64,000 nucleotides of DNA, from contig NC_082696.1 of assembly GCF_949987515.2 (NCBI RefSeq), forward strand, positions 60,706,447 to 60,770,446, given 5' to 3'. Position numbers and translations under genes: made by a program. The number at the start of each line of letters is the position of its first letter. Position 1 is the first letter of the stretch. The stretch comes from Delphinus delphis. Its lineage: Eukaryota; Chordata; Mammalia; Artiodactyla; Delphinidae. This document shows positions 32,626 through 45,725 of this stretch, piece by piece. The notes beneath the pieces are model-generated. The model did not search any database. It was given only the letters and a program-made list of their open reading frames with translations, and had not been told where the DNA came from.

Positions 32626-34775
32626 TGGATTTTAATAGTTCATTGTTTTTATTTCCCCTAAACTTGGGTTATACATGGACCCTTAACGACCTCAGTATTT
32701 TAAATTAACTTTATTATAATGTTACTGTTATTTAAATAAGTATACCCATAAAGCAAAATAAATAAGATATAAATCTTTAATACTTACAAAAATTTAAAAT
32801 TAAACCAAAATCTGAGGATTTGATGCTAGCCATGAGTCAGTATTGATTTCCAGATTTTGATAGTTATAATTATGCAGAAAAAATCCTTACTTATAGAAAT
32901 TGCAGGCCAAAGTATTTGAGCATGATGGGCCATTGCATCATCAACTTACTTGCAAATGATTCAGGAAAAAGTTAGTCGTACTTGCAACTTGTTCATAATT
33001 CCAAAATTATTGAAGTTATTTTAAAATGTTCTTCAATGAGCCTGAAAGGAAATATACATATGTGTATATCCAATTAAAAGCTAAATAAAAACTTCAGCCT
33101 CTTAATTCAAGATTAATTATATTAATTGTTATTAATATTGTAATTTAATGTAGATTGATTAAATAGTAATTGGTGTTAATGTCATCAGTTATGTTTGCCT
33201 CCTCCTTCAGTTTAGTCCTAAACTTCAGTCCTGTAGTTCCTATAGAGAAGAGAGTGTGTTCTCTTCTAGCTTTCCCTGCTTCATGGCCTGTTCTGCACCT
33301 CGGCTGCCCCTGGGTCCTCAGGGTCTGGAACTTGAGAAGTGGTGTTTAGAAGGAAAGGACAAAGACATACTTGACTGCTTCACAGTGTGCTGTTTCCTGA
33401 TACTGATCATGCTTGCTCCAAAGGACTCCCAGCTCCCACCCTCATGAACAACACCCCGGGGGTGTTTTAGAAATCTCCTTTCAGGATCAACCTAGCCCTA
33501 GTCACTTCTGAGTGTCCACTTGGTCCCTAGAAAAGTTCACTACCTCACTCTGTCGAGCTCTGAATTTTCAGGATTTTCTCAGTTATGCTGTTTATCCCTA
33601 TTCAATCATCAAGGGCACTCCAAGCAGTCTCTAATCTGCAGATTCATCCTAACTAGAGGCAAGCACCTGTTTCCCTTCATTCCCAAGCTTCAGAGAAATC
33701 TCCAATGCTCTTCTCTAACCTTACATGGGTCTGGCTTTTTGCAGCTTGTCTATCATCTAACAGGAAATAAGAGGTCAGCCTTGCATTCTGAAAAAATGTT
33801 GCCCCAAATATCATAGCAGGGCACTCAGATTATCCTTCTTACTTGGACTGGGAGAATGGGATAGAGTGGAGGAAACACCAAGGCAATCTCTACTCCTATA
33901 CATTTCCTTCAGAGAATCTTCTCATCTTCTCAATAAATTCTCAGAGTTGTGATGGCATCCTCTAAAGGTTTCTTGAGCTTTTGTCAATGCTTAGCGAGGT
34001 ATCAACCTCAGGTTAATTTAAATAATTTCGTGTTATGATAAATGATGTGTTTTGGCTGAAACTAAATTGCTGTAAGCAACACAAATATGGTAATGATGAT
34101 TAAAACAGATTTTTATGTTATTTTATCTATACTATGTAGTAACTTATGTCTCCCATTTCCTTTCCCTATTCAAACTGCAAGGCACCTTGATGTTTTTAGC
34201 CACTAAACAGACTGACACAGTTCTCTTATTGGCTCAGATTTATAGTTTTTGACACTTACATGATTGTAAACACAATTGTAATTTAAAATTTTCCAACCAC
34301 ATGGCAGTTATAAGGTGTTCATTCAGGTGGTTAAGAATATCTTTGTTTTTAGATTATCAGTGGGTTGCAGACTTGCAATGTGTAGACGAACCCTAATTGA
34401 AAAGCATTGACATGGACCAAACAATTTTGTGTTCTCTTCCAAATATAGAGTCACTATGATTCTAACAGCATAAAATATTCCCTTGAAATTAATCCTTTAA
34501 ATGGTTGAGGATACTCTGGTGTTCAAATCAAATTTGACCTTTAAGGACACCTGGTTTGTTTCCTTTTTATACAAATCCACCCTTCTCAACATTGGTTTTT
34601 CCTTAAAACTGGTATAGAAGACTTGCCTTAGATATATGTGAGACGTTATTTTTGTCTACTAGGCACATCTATATAAGAGATATGCAATATAAATTCCATA
34701 ATTGTGTTAGAAACAATGTAAGCTTAGTTCTCATGGGCATCTTATCTCAATGTCCAAGTGTTTTTTAAAACGTTC
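32626..34775. other. No gene seen
   Basis: AT-rich to 33200, then a GC-richer part (33230-33830) with two modest open frames (63 and 98 aa) lacking domains, start context or splice sites that I could defend. No repeat recognised. Confidence 0.45.
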
Positions 34776-34790
34776 TTGAAATGTTTTCTT

Positions 34791-35003
34791 TTCTCTTTTT
34801 TTATTTTTTTTGCTGTAGGCGGGCTTCTCACTCCTGCGGACTCTCCCGCCGCGGAGCGCAAGCTCCGGAAGCGCAGGCCCAGCGGCCATGGCCCATTGGC
34901 CCAGCCGCTCCGCGGCACGTGGGATCCTCCCGGACGGAGGCACGAACCCGTGTCCCCTGCATCGGCAGGCGGACTCTCAACCACTGCGCCACCAGGGAAG
35001 CCC
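34791..35003 (-). mobile_element. CHR-2-type cetacean SINE, antisense
   Basis: Reversed full-length copy with T-rich tail. The 13-bp perfect duplication 'gaaatgttttctt' is at 34778-34790 and 35004-35016. Its 3' part is more diverged ('gctgtaggcgggcttctcac') than in the other copies. Confidence 0.95.
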
Positions 35004-35019
35004 GAAATGTTTTCTTATA

Positions 35020-36975
35020 TTGTTAAAGTCATTAAGATGCCTGATCCTTTGAGCGCATCTTTGTAACTCCCAGGTTTGGAGAAGCATGTGGAAAAAAAGG
35101 AAAAGAAAAAATGGTAAAAGCTACCTCCCTGCTCCCTAGCTATGGCTACTTTATCAAATGTTGCTCTCAAATGCTTAGGTACTAGATGAAGATTTTACTG
35201 AGCACATCAAAGTTCTGAGGAGCGTATTTTCCATTTCACTATATTCTTCGCAGTTTCACATGTGGATGCATATGTAGAATTCTCTCAGTAGACTCAGATG
35301 TTCAGATAAACCCTGAATATGGCTCAGCTGGTTGCTAACAGACTTACTGGGAAATTTTCTGTGAAATCTTGACTCAAATATTTTGTGATAAATAAATAAC
35401 AAAAGAATAATGAATGAACTCAACTGACTTTTACTGTTTATCTGAGCCCCACATGGAAGAAGATTGTCCAGGATAGATCACTTCAAAACCTATAAAAAAC
35501 CGATAGGAAATCACAGGTTTCCCTCTCAGCAGCATAACTCAAGGTGTAGACTCTTCTGATCTTAATCTCTTGGGTTTAATTCCAAGATGCTCTCGCTTTT
35601 TATTTGCAGTCTGCATGCTTGATTTTGACAGTCTATGATTTTGTAAGCATGCTGTGCAGGACACAATAACACCGTGTGCCTCTGACTCTCAAGGGTGCAA
35701 ATGGAGACCAGTGATTATTTCCCAATAGGTGGATCTCAAGAATTTGCAAATAGTTTAATAATAATACCACCAAAGTTTCCAGAAAATGCCTTCTCTTTTT
35801 GCTGTAGTGTATATCTTGTTTTTCCCAGCTGGAAATTTAGTAGTGGGTTTTATCTGAAATAGATGAGTAGACCTTATTTTTATTTTCATCTGCTTATTTC
35901 TACTTAAAATTAAATTGCATTTGTACTATTTTCAGTGAGAAAATTGTTTTAAACAGTTGTTTATTAAGGTTACCACTTGCAATACCCCCCTTACTTATAT
36001 TTGCACTAGAAAATAACCCAGAAATGTTTAGCTACAGCTGGCAAGAAAAAATTTACATAATAGCTGGGCCAATAAAACTCATTAGCTCCCAAAGTAACGT
36101 TCATGCTAGTTATACAAAAGCTAGGAATCATGTTTGATTTACCAAAAACACCTCATTTTGATCAGTAACTAGGCAGTTTTAAGAATTATCTGATTTATAA
36201 AATAAGGCACATTATTTTGTAGCTTAAATCCTTAGGTGTAATTCAGCTACCATAAGGCAATTTGGGGCAGATTTGAGCTTGCTTATTTTATATACAAAAT
36301 CAATATTCACTATCATATGAATTTTTCAACGTATACTGTCAAGGTGTATCTCATATACCATGCTTAAAGCCCTGTAAACAAAAAGGAAAAATATATATAC
36401 AATGAGAATTATGTAAGTGATACGAATATCTTCAAGCCAATAGCTAAAAATAACTGAGTCACATAAAGCCACTAATCAAACTCCAAGGAGAAAAACATTC
36501 TTAGCATCGTTCTCATTTTCTCTTGGTAATTGGTTTTCTTTCTTCATACCTTTGGAATTAGAGGAGAATTAACAGTGGAAGAACGAAAGGCACACAGAGA
36601 AAATGAGAATGTGACAGACTCACAGGATTAACATAGGCTTTTTCTCCAGATTGGTTAATGACAGACTTGTTCATAATGCCCGTAACTCCAGAAAATCTCA
36701 TCCATTGGCAAGCCACTTTTGGATTTCTCTGTACTTGCAGCAGATTGTATACATTTGACTGGTTTTATTCCTTGCATTTTCTTTTTTATGTTGGTCTGAA
36801 ATATTAATGTTGGATGGCAAATGTTGAAATAAAAGTTTTCTTTCCCTGGATTAGCCTTTGAAAAAACTAGAGAAACCTTAACGTGACAGTAGAGCTGTAT
36901 ACTTCTTTAATAACCCTCTCTGTATCTCTCTGTTATTTCCTTTCAAGCAACAATGAACTGAGCATTTCACAATAG
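35020..36975. other. Repeat-poor interval, no gene seen
   Basis: Nearly 2 kb without a recognisable transposon or coding frame. Could include conserved non-coding sequence, but conservation cannot be judged from one genome. Confidence 0.5.
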
Positions 36976-36994
36976 ATATCAGTTGACTCCTTTA

Positions 36995-37175
36995 AATTTT
37001 TTTTTTTTTCGGTACGCGGGCCTCTCACTGCTGTGGCCCCTCCCGCTGCGGAGGACAGGCCCCGGACGCACAGGCCCAGCGGCCACGGCCTACGGGCCCA
37101 GCCGCTCCGGGGCACGAACCCGAGCCCCACGCATCAGCAGGCCGACTCCCAACCACCGCGCCACCAGGGAAGCCC
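36995..37175 (-). mobile_element. CHR-2-type cetacean SINE with internal deletion, antisense
   Basis: Reversed copy flanked by a perfect 16-bp duplication 'tcagttgactccttta' (36979-36994 and 37176-37191). It lacks about 24 bp between 'cagccgctccg' and 'gggcacgaacccg' relative to the other copies. The segment lost lies just downstream of the B box. Confidence 0.95.
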
Positions 37176-37191
37176 TCAGTTGACTCCTTTA

Positions 37192-38589
37192 GAGATGCAT
37201 CACCACCAACAGAAAAGTCTGAATCTCAGAGTAGTGGAGCAGGAATATCTTTGCACAAGGAATCTGGTCAAGTCGCTTGGCTCTAGTTTAAAACTATTCC
37301 TCGATTACTCCAGAAAGCTAGCAGTCAACCCTTTACTATGAATCCTCAAGAAAAAGCCACAATTCTCTCAAACTCTATAATTAGGATTGTCCTCCTATTT
37401 CACTTCTTGAATTTTAATCCCTTATTGTATTATTATTATAATACTTGATGATGAAAGTAATACGTTTTCTTTGGAGAAAATGTGAAGAATAAAGAAAAAT
37501 AGGGAGAGCAATGAATCCCATCCAATGATGGGTCAGTGTTAATAATTTTCATATATATTTTGCAAGATTTATTTCTATGTACTTACTACATATGTTAATA
37601 TCTTCAAGGTGCAGAACAGTATAGTATATGCTCAATAAATGCTTGTTGAATGGGCCATTGAAAAGTAGAGATCGGGTTGGGGCAAGGAGGAGACCAAAGC
37701 AGAGTGAAGGTGAAAGGCATAGATCTAAGGAAAATGAACAATGAGGGAAGTGAGGAAACATTATATCCACAAGAATTACTTCTTGCCTTACATGTTAAAT
37801 TACACAATTTTTAGCTTAGGGATTGTAGATATTCAAATTCTGATCTAATGCTTAATTTCTGGAAATAGAGGAGCATGTTCTAGGGCTATCTGTGCCAGAG
37901 GCTGTCTCATCTTCTCTGCAGTACGATCATTTTGTTTGGGGGCAAGATCCCCACTTTCCCTACGGGCACCAGATATATGGTCACCTTTTATCCTGCTCTC
38001 TAAGCCTCTGATTTGAAGGAGCTTGGAGTTGCTTCATACAATTCTATCACTTTGAGGAACAATAGTATAATCTCTGGGAATAATTTACAGACAGATATAA
38101 TCAGCTTCAATCCAAAGCATGAGATATTTGAACAGAGGTCCAAGTTTGAGAAAGTTTGGTGAAGGAAAACTGGTAAACCTTTTAAAGTATTTCTTAAACT
38201 TACTCTCAAGAGAATAATCTCATTTTATATTCTTCACTGAGCCACATAAATTTCCTCTGTCCATAACAGGACCTTTACCAGAAGCCCTGGTAACTATGGC
38301 TCACTTTTTCTCCCTTGGTCATATGTTTTCTTACCTTGTAGATTGTGAGCTCTATGCAGTGAAGCAGGGATTACACAGAGGTGCATTCAATTAATGTCTT
38401 AGCTCAAAGGCATCAATCTGCAGTTTCTTACGTCCATCACATATGTTGGCAGTGCTTTTTATGAAGACTGACGCTAGTTCTGAGACAGCACAAATTTAAC
38501 CTGAGCACTTGGACAGGTTTTCTTGAAGATATGGTGGATTCCCAAGAGGATTTCATTTCACACAAGGACATGATTTTGAGAAATGGTAG
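37192..38589. other. No gene seen
   Basis: A short MIR/L2-like tail may be present at about 37605-37655 ('atatgctcaataaatgcttg'). Otherwise unique. Confidence 0.45.
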
Positions 38590-38595
38590 GGAGGG

Positions 38596-39025
38596 TGTGA
38601 GGGAACTCTGACAGGAACTCTGAAAGAGGGTTTGAGGGAGCTCTGAGTGAAGGGAATTCTGAGTGAGGGAGTGAAACCAAATGAGGCCCTTTTTCCCCCC
38701 ATTTCTTGTAGGCAAGACTGCAGCCTCCATGAATTTCCGAGTTCCAAAGGGCAGATTCGAACTGTTGCTACGAGACAAGATGAAGGGAATGCAAGCCCTG
38801 CTCACACCTTAATCTTGTCAGGCAGCCCACCTTTGAACCATTGTTATAAAACCCTCAGCAAATCCTCCTGGGTTGGGACACATGGTTTCCGAGGGCAGGC
38901 GCCCACTGTGTCCCCCTTTGCCTGGCAGAGTAATAAAGCTATCCTTTTCTACTTCACCCAAAGCTCTGTGTCCCGAGATTTGATTCGGCAGGCACCGGTG
39001 TACAGAGGCCGAGCTTTCCATAACA
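38596..39025 (+). mobile_element. Solo LTR of an endogenous retrovirus
   Basis: A 430-bp LTR-like unit from 'tgtgagggaactctg' to 'tttccataaca' (TG...CA ends) flanked by 6-bp 'ggaggg' on both sides (38590-38595, 39026-39031). TATA-like 'tataaaa' at 38845-38851 and AATAAA at 38932-38937 have normal U3/R spacing, and the U5-like part includes 'tgtcccgagatttgattcgg'. No internal retroviral sequence is attached, so it is a solo LTR. It is probably gammaretrovirus-like (class I) from the sequence style, though a 6-bp duplication is longer than the usual 4-5. The 129-aa frame over it is incidental. Confidence 0.75.
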
Positions 39026-39031
39026 GGAGGG

Positions 39032-39058
39032 TGTGAGGGAATCCTGAGAGAGGGAGGG
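39032..39058 (+). repeat. 27-bp partial repeat of the LTR 5' end
   Basis: 'tgtgagggaatcctgagag' begins like the LTR start at 38596 ('tgtgagggaactctgacag'), and 'ggaggg' again follows at 39053-39058. A third 'ggaggg' makes the boundary of the LTR ambiguous. Confidence 0.8.
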
Positions 39059-39059
39059 T

Positions 39060-39400
39060 GTGTAAATTGTATTGTAGATGGCTATTAAGGTTTCCCTTCT
39101 TTTTGCAATTGCAAATAAGCACAGCTGAGAACACTCTTACAAATGCTATTTGGTAAACATTTCCCTTGGATCTATGCACAGGAATAGAATTGCTGAGTCA
39201 TAAGGATTACATATGTCAAGCTTTGGAAGATACTGATAAGCAGTTTTCCCAACGGATTTTACTAAATTAGACCTTCACCAGCAGAATGAGAGTATGTTAT
39301 TCCCACAACCTGTCAGCACTTGATATTGTCTGCTTGTTTTTTCTTCTTTTCAGTCATTTTGGTAGCAGTGCAGGGAAGCATATAGTTTGAAGTATTTAAA
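39060..39400 (-). repeat. Old L1 ORF2 3' fragment, antisense
   Basis: Typical antisense blocks: 'gtagatggctattaaggttt', 'ggaatagaattgctgagtca', 'agaccttcaccagcagaatg', 'gtcagcacttgatattgtct'. Highly diverged and non-coding. Confidence 0.8.
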
Positions 39401-40000
39401 AAGTTAACTGTAGGTGATTATTTCACAATGTATACATTTATAAAAACATCATCATACAATTGTATGCAATTTTTATTTGTTAATTATACTTTAAAAAAGG
39501 TGGAAAAAATAAAAAGCTGACTATAGTGTGCATGATTTTACCAGTCAGAGATTACATGGGTACTGAGATGTAGCTTTCCTTATTTTTTTAGATGATTTCT
39601 TACTTCTTGCAAGGTACCCTTCTTCCAAGAGTAGAAAAAGATCTTAAACCTGCTTATTCAAATCAACTTAGCCTGTAACATCTTAAACAGTCCTTTTTAA
39701 GTCAATACAAAATTTAATTCCTTTTCAGGAATTTCTGACCTCTCAAAATGTGTCCTCATCCCATGATGGTGTCTGTGTAGAAGAATATATCCTCAGGATA
39801 GCAGTGAATCCCCGTCCTTTCCTTGTGTCCTGGCCTGGACCAGTGCTCTTTCTTGTTGAGCTCTGCTTGAGGTGTGGTTCACCTTGCCTTGTCTTTCAGG
39901 TGCCACCACTTTTATAGTTTCATTCAAAGATGAAGCGTCAGGCTGGAGTACTGGTGGCTTGTTCTTTCCCTGTGAGACAAAGCGTGGAATTTTCTTCTGT
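39400..40000. other. No gene seen
   Basis: Unique-looking, ending in a pyrimidine-rich run into the CCTT tract. No domain in short frames. Confidence 0.45.
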
Positions 40001-40004
40001 TCTT

Positions 40005-40075
40005 CCCTCCCTCCCTCTTCCTTCCTTCCTTCCTTCCTTCCTTCCTTCCTTTTTCTTTCCCTCTTTCTTCCTTTT
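40005..40075. repeat. (CCTT)n microsatellite
   Basis: About eight consecutive 'cctt' units flanked by imperfect 'cctccctc' and 'tttctttccctc' sequence. Overlapping frames are low-complexity. Confidence 0.96.
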
Positions 40076-40229
40076 CTTCTATCTCTATCCTATATTCCAT
40101 ATGCAGTGTATGTTAAATTGTTTTTTAAAAAATGTTTGCATTGTTCCATCAATATTTATTAAATAATTTTCGCCTTTGACTCTAATTCTACATTGATTAA
40201 TCTTCCTAACAGTGAAAAAAAAATGTCCT

Positions 40230-40450
40230 ACAAACATGCACGCTACAGTGAAAAGCTAAAATAACAAAATGGTTAAACAAAGTGAATGGTAAATGCATTC
40301 TGGAACATCCCCACGTGTAATATTATACGGCAAGTAAAAATTAGTTTTTCCCAAGGATATTTAAAACTTGGTTAAATATTCACAAAAAAAATTAGGTTAA
40401 AAAAGTTGGACACAAAACTATGCACCATATCTCTCTATGTATACTATGTA
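40230..40450 (+). repeat. Old L1 ORF2 3' relic (tentative)
   Basis: 'ctggaacatccccacgtgta', 'atattatacggcaagtaaaa' and 'gttggacacaaaactatgca' follow the order of the sense-strand L1 ORF2 end region, strongly degraded. Confidence 0.55.
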
Positions 40451-43360
40451 CGTACACACACTGCATAAGTTCCTTAACTTTTCTTCCAAATCATTGAGTA
40501 GATCTTTTTCAGACATATGCAGTTTGAGTCTCCAGATGCTGTATTTTTTTCCCTTACTATGCAGTATTTTTTCCTTTATGTTCCATGGCTACTCTCTTTT
40601 CCCCATTGAAGATGTGTTAAAACTTGATTGTTAGAATACAGACTGAATAAATTGTCCTTGGTCTTGCTGCTGTTCAGGAGTGGTGGTTAAATCTTTTTCT
40701 CAGATTGACAGAGAACAGGTTGATTCAATGTGCCCTTCCTATTTCATATTCCAAAAGCCAGTAAGCACTCACAGGTGCACCTCTGCCCTATTGCAGGTTT
40801 ATCTTCCACCCACCTGTGTCTCTGGTTATCTGCTTTTCTCAGTAGTCACTAGTCCCTGAAAAATTGCACTATGCTATATGCACGGTTACAGAGTTCTTCC
40901 CGCATCTGCTTCCACTATAATAATTTTGTTTTCTGATTTATATAGGACTTGGGTCTTTGAATAAGAAGAAAGGTTTAAGAGGATGTAAGAAATATATTGC
41001 TGCAAGTTTTAGGCATTTTCTTTCCAAAGAGGCAGAAGTGGGAACAAATGCAAAGTTCTCTCATTATCTAGTCCTATTTCTTTAAACACATTGCAAATTT
41101 AAGGAAGAAATGGGGAGAGATCACTTGGGTTGCTAATAAAGTCCTCGTAAACTTGAGAGAATAGTGGGACTTAATAAGCGGAGGATATTCCATGCAGAAG
41201 AAAAACAGAGTCTGATCAAGAAAGTCTCGACCAAAATTAAACACAGTGTGTTCAGGAGACAGTCGTCATTTGCTAGAATGGAAGTGGAGGTGCAGGGGAG
41301 GGGTCGTTTATAAATAAGTGATGAGAGAGATTCGGGGCCAGATTCTGGAAGACATTAGGTGTTTTTATTTTTTCTGTTAATTGAAGCCAACATCGTATTT
41401 TATTTATTACCAGGACTAGAGAGGTTGAGTTTTATAAAAATGGTCAGCATCTTTTCATTGCATTTCAAACTGTTGGAACAAATGCTGTGTGAATTGGGAT
41501 CTGTTAGCTTGTTCTTCAATATATGCCCAGATCTGGCCACTTTACATTACCCTTACCTTAACCAGGTAGTCGAACTTACCATCACAGTTCACTTCAATTA
41601 TTACCTTGGGATTCTTTTAGCTGGTCTAACTAGATTTTTAGTTTGTCTTGAAAAATCAGAAGACTTCTATGAGAAGCCTGGGCCAGCAGTCAGCTAGAGC
41701 TGAGTAGTAGTAACCACCTCTGTAAATGGGACTCATTCCGCATCTCGCTCTACTGTCCTCCATCTGCTTGCTTCTCTCAGGGATGTTTCCTGCCCCAGCC
41801 AGAGGGAATTTGTTGCAGCCATGACCCTAGCTGCACTTTATAAAATAAAGCAATGTTTTTATATGAATATTCTTTCAAAAACTTCCATGAAAATTCACCT
41901 AAAAACGTCATGTGCAATTTTGTAAATTAAATGACTATGTAGCAACTTTTATGATTCCTTAGAGGTTCCTGATCAAAATAATATTGAGAAAAGACTATTT
42001 TATGAATTGTTCTTTGTCCAAAAACTCCTCAACTGAAAGCTAGGAATGCATACTTTACTGAAAATAATCTGACTTTTGACTGTCAAAATTCTGGGTTATG
42101 GCACTATTAATATTTAATTACTTATACTTTATCAAAGGCAGATACAGCCTCTTATGCTGTAACTTAATTTTTCTTTTTCAGAGATCATATGGAGAAGTTG
42201 TTGAAAAATTTCCCCTTGTCTAGTATTGAGGGAGAGGATCTTAGAAAGGGCACTCATTGGCTTCTAACTACCTAAGATCTAAGGTGCCAACTTCCTCAGG
42301 CTTTCCAACAATTGGATTGAATTGAAGCTTGGCTGTTTTTAGCCTTTTGAAACGCTACTTGGCTACAGGGGCACAAGAGCAAGCAACAGGAGAACCTGCC
42401 CTACTTCTTGATCCCTATGAATTTAATCTAATTGGGTAGAGCTGTGATGCTGTAAGGTGACTGGATATCTTTGCTAAAATGTAAAGACTGAAATGTGTGA
42501 AGTAAATTGGTTTATTTATGCCGCTCACATAAGGGGAGCAATATGATAATGTGACTGAATGAGTAGTTAGGCTTTTGGTTTTCAATAAGTGAATTTTAAA
42601 GCAAAAGAACTCCTAGCTGACTGAATCTAAGGTAGCAGAAACACTTGTGCTAATCTGGGAGCCAGGGCTTTATCTGAGTGGGAAGCTTTATTTTAGGCAC
42701 AGACTAATTCCACTGCCAGGTTTCCTAGAGGTGATAGACTTTTCTGTAGCATTCACATAAGAGCCTTTTGTAATATTGCATTTTCTGTTTTATACATATC
42801 AATTTACCAGGAAATGGATGTGGATTCGAATATATTTTAGAAATATCTTCATGTTATAATTGAAATAGCAAATGACATATAGTTTCCCCTAGGTCTGCGG
42901 AAGAAAGTTTTGTGTTTTTAAACAAATAAGTGTAAAAATGAACTCTTTTTTCAACTACCATGATACAGTTACATGAAGGTTTAAAAAAAAATCACCTTTA
43001 AGATGGCTGCCAGTTATAGTCTAGTTGGAATTAATCTGTCACTTTGAATAAAGAACAAAAGAAATGGCCAGCTATATCATTCAATCAGTTAAGATGTTTC
43101 CTTATGTTAAAGAAAAAGGGAGGAAAAGTATATTAAAAGTAGGTGTTTGATCTGGAAATAATTTTCTTACTAATGTATGTGATTTTGATATTGTTTTCCC
43201 CAAATTTGGAACTCTCTTGTATTTAAGATATCTCTTATAAACAACGAAAATATAATGTGTACATTCTGTTCAAAATACTGGATTTATGTTCATGTACATA
43301 CATAATTTTGACTTAGCATGTTGCAAATCATTTAGTGACTGATTTAAAAGTACTAATGAT
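40450..43360. other. Largely repeat-poor, no gene seen
   Basis: A possible L2-like trace at about 41220-41370 ('ggggccagattctggaagac') is too weak to claim. The 112-aa frame at 41359-41697 has no recognised domain. The rest is unique AT-rich sequence. Confidence 0.45.
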
Positions 43361-43370
43361 TAGAAAAGTT

Positions 43371-43577
43371 TTTTTTTTTTTTTTTGCAGTACGCGAGCCT
43401 CTCACTGTCGTGGCCTCTCCCGTTGCGGAGCACAGGCTCCGGACGCGCAGGCTCAGCGGCCATGGCTCACGGGCCCAGCTGCTCCGTGGCACGTGGGATC
43501 TTCCCGGACCGGGGCAAGAACCCGTGTCCCCTGCATCGGCAGGCGGACTCTCAACCACTGCGCCACCAGGGAAGCCC
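43371..43577 (-). mobile_element. CHR-2-type cetacean SINE, antisense
   Basis: Reversed full-length copy with T tail. The duplication 'tagaaaagtttttt' / 'tagaagagtttttt' is at 43361 onward and 43578-43591 (one mismatch). Frames on both strands are SINE-derived. Confidence 0.95.
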
Positions 43578-43591
43578 TAGAAGAGTTTTTT

Positions 43592-45710
43592 TAAAGGCAC
43601 TGGGTCAGAGTGAAATCTTGACTGTCGGTGAACCATATGAACATCTTTACAGACGCAGTCACTGTGATGAGATGAAATTCAAGGGGTCATTTATACCAGT
43701 GGTTTCCAATATGGGGTTAGGTGAGCTTATTCGTCGGGATTTGCTAATATTTAATTTCAGGATCGATGCTGGCACCCTCGCAGGCATGTGTGTCATAACT
43801 CAGCCATCATGAGCTATACTGAGGCAGGATTAGGTGTCTTACGACAAAGGTGTTGACACAAGTCCTCCGTGCATTCATTTGATTTCAGCATACTGTGATT
43901 TTTGCAATGTATTTGGGCCTGATTAGGTGGATTTGCAGATTATATTAATTACTTTTGGTGAAACTAAGCCTCTCAAAGTGAACAAATTGTTTAAAAAGGA
44001 TTCCTGCAAAGAAATCATAGCTTGAATATATTACTAATAACACAGGTGAAAATAAACAAGAAAATGGCAGAGCTCAGACTTCTAACACCGGCTCCTCTTC
44101 AGCCACATTTTGAACTAAAAACAGTAAGATCGTAACAATATTTGAGATGTTGATAAAAAATAATTGAAATTATCAGAGACCATTTGAAATTTACACATTT
44201 AGTGTCATTAAGGATGAATCTTGTCATGTTTATTTAGCCCTGATTTAATCAGGGTATAAAGCCATCATGAGTAGCAGGACATTGAAAAACTAAGCATTTG
44301 GAATAAGATGACCATTTTTTTCAGTAATGTTTAGAATCATATGATAATCCAGTACTTTATAAAATTTAATCAAATATAATAAATGTTTGGATGACAATTT
44401 TGAGGTTTCTTAGTAGTGAAGAAAAAATACCATGTACCATTAGGGAAACATTGATTCTTGCCCTGGTTAAAAAAAAAATAGTTGAAATATTTTGTGGAAA
44501 TTAATACTGGGATAAACTAAAACATATTTGTCAGAAAATTCTATTGGAACATGCATGGGAAACACTGATTAAAATAAACTGTATTAAATATATTTCATGT
44601 AGTTGTGGAAGTTTACTATATAGAGGATAACTGTAGAGGTTTTTCTAACATTCAGACTACATGGTACTTGCTAGATTATATTTCTTTTTGTGGACAAACA
44701 AAGGAAGATGTCCCATAGAAGATATATTCTCAGTATAAATAACTAGATTAGAAAAACATTAACTGAAAACTATTTGTTTTATGGACAAGTATATACATAG
44801 AACCATTGATAAAATTGCCGATTTGTTTGGAATTATAAACAAGGTTCTTGGTTATGGTTATAGAGATATCTTCACAACTGAAATTCATTTATTTATTACT
44901 TGTAGCAAAGACTTGAGAAAATGAATGCTTTTTTAAAGAGCCTTATGTTATGACAAGAGAATTTTGAAAATAGGTGCTTGGAAATGTTCCCATCGTTATG
45001 TAGCTTTTTTGACAAAAACAGTGGTAAGCGTATCACCTATAAACTCTAAAGTCTGCATATCTGAAAATAGAATTTTCTAATCTCTTCAAAATCTCCCAAA
45101 TGAAGAGCTTTTGTAGGTTTTATCTCTATGTTTTAAATAGAATATTATGTTCGTTGTTTTGTAAGATCTGACTGATATCAGGAAAGGTAAAATTCACCAG
45201 CTCAGTTTCATAGTTATCCTTTCTGATGAACAAGATACAGAAAAAGGTATAATGGTTTAGTAGAAGCAGCTAGTGAAACACTTTTTTTATTTGGATCTAG
45301 ATGTTTTTATAGAGTGTCTTTCCCAGGCATATATGCCAATTAACCAAGCAGGGAAATGCACTGAATTTATAAACCAGACCTCGGAATTAATACATTGTAG
45401 AACTTAATGCAAATAATTTCTAAATATTGCACATTGGGGTATATGTTCACATTTTCCTTTTTTACCATTTGAGTTCAGGATGAAAATATCCAGATACCAC
45501 TGGTCTATGCATAGCTCCTGCTTCAAGATGCCCCAGAACTGAGCTAATGGCACAGATGAGACTTAATCCTATGGGGGTAGGGGAGAGGGTCCTTCTACCA
45601 TCCACGATGAGCTTCTGCAATAGTTCATTTCAGAACAGAATATAAAATATTTCTATGTGATATTATTTATCTACTTTTTCCTCTAGTTTAGAAGAAAGCA
45701 TTACCCTGCA
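43592..45710. other. No gene seen
   Basis: AT-rich. A weak antisense MIR trace near 43960-44110 is possible. No coding or RNA-gene signal. Confidence 0.45.
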
Positions 45711-45725
45711 TTAAAAAGAAATTGG

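Noticed and set aside
33256..33816. Possible processed pseudogene in a GC-richer patch
   Set aside because: Neither frame resembled a known protein, and no poly(A) tail or duplication flanks it.
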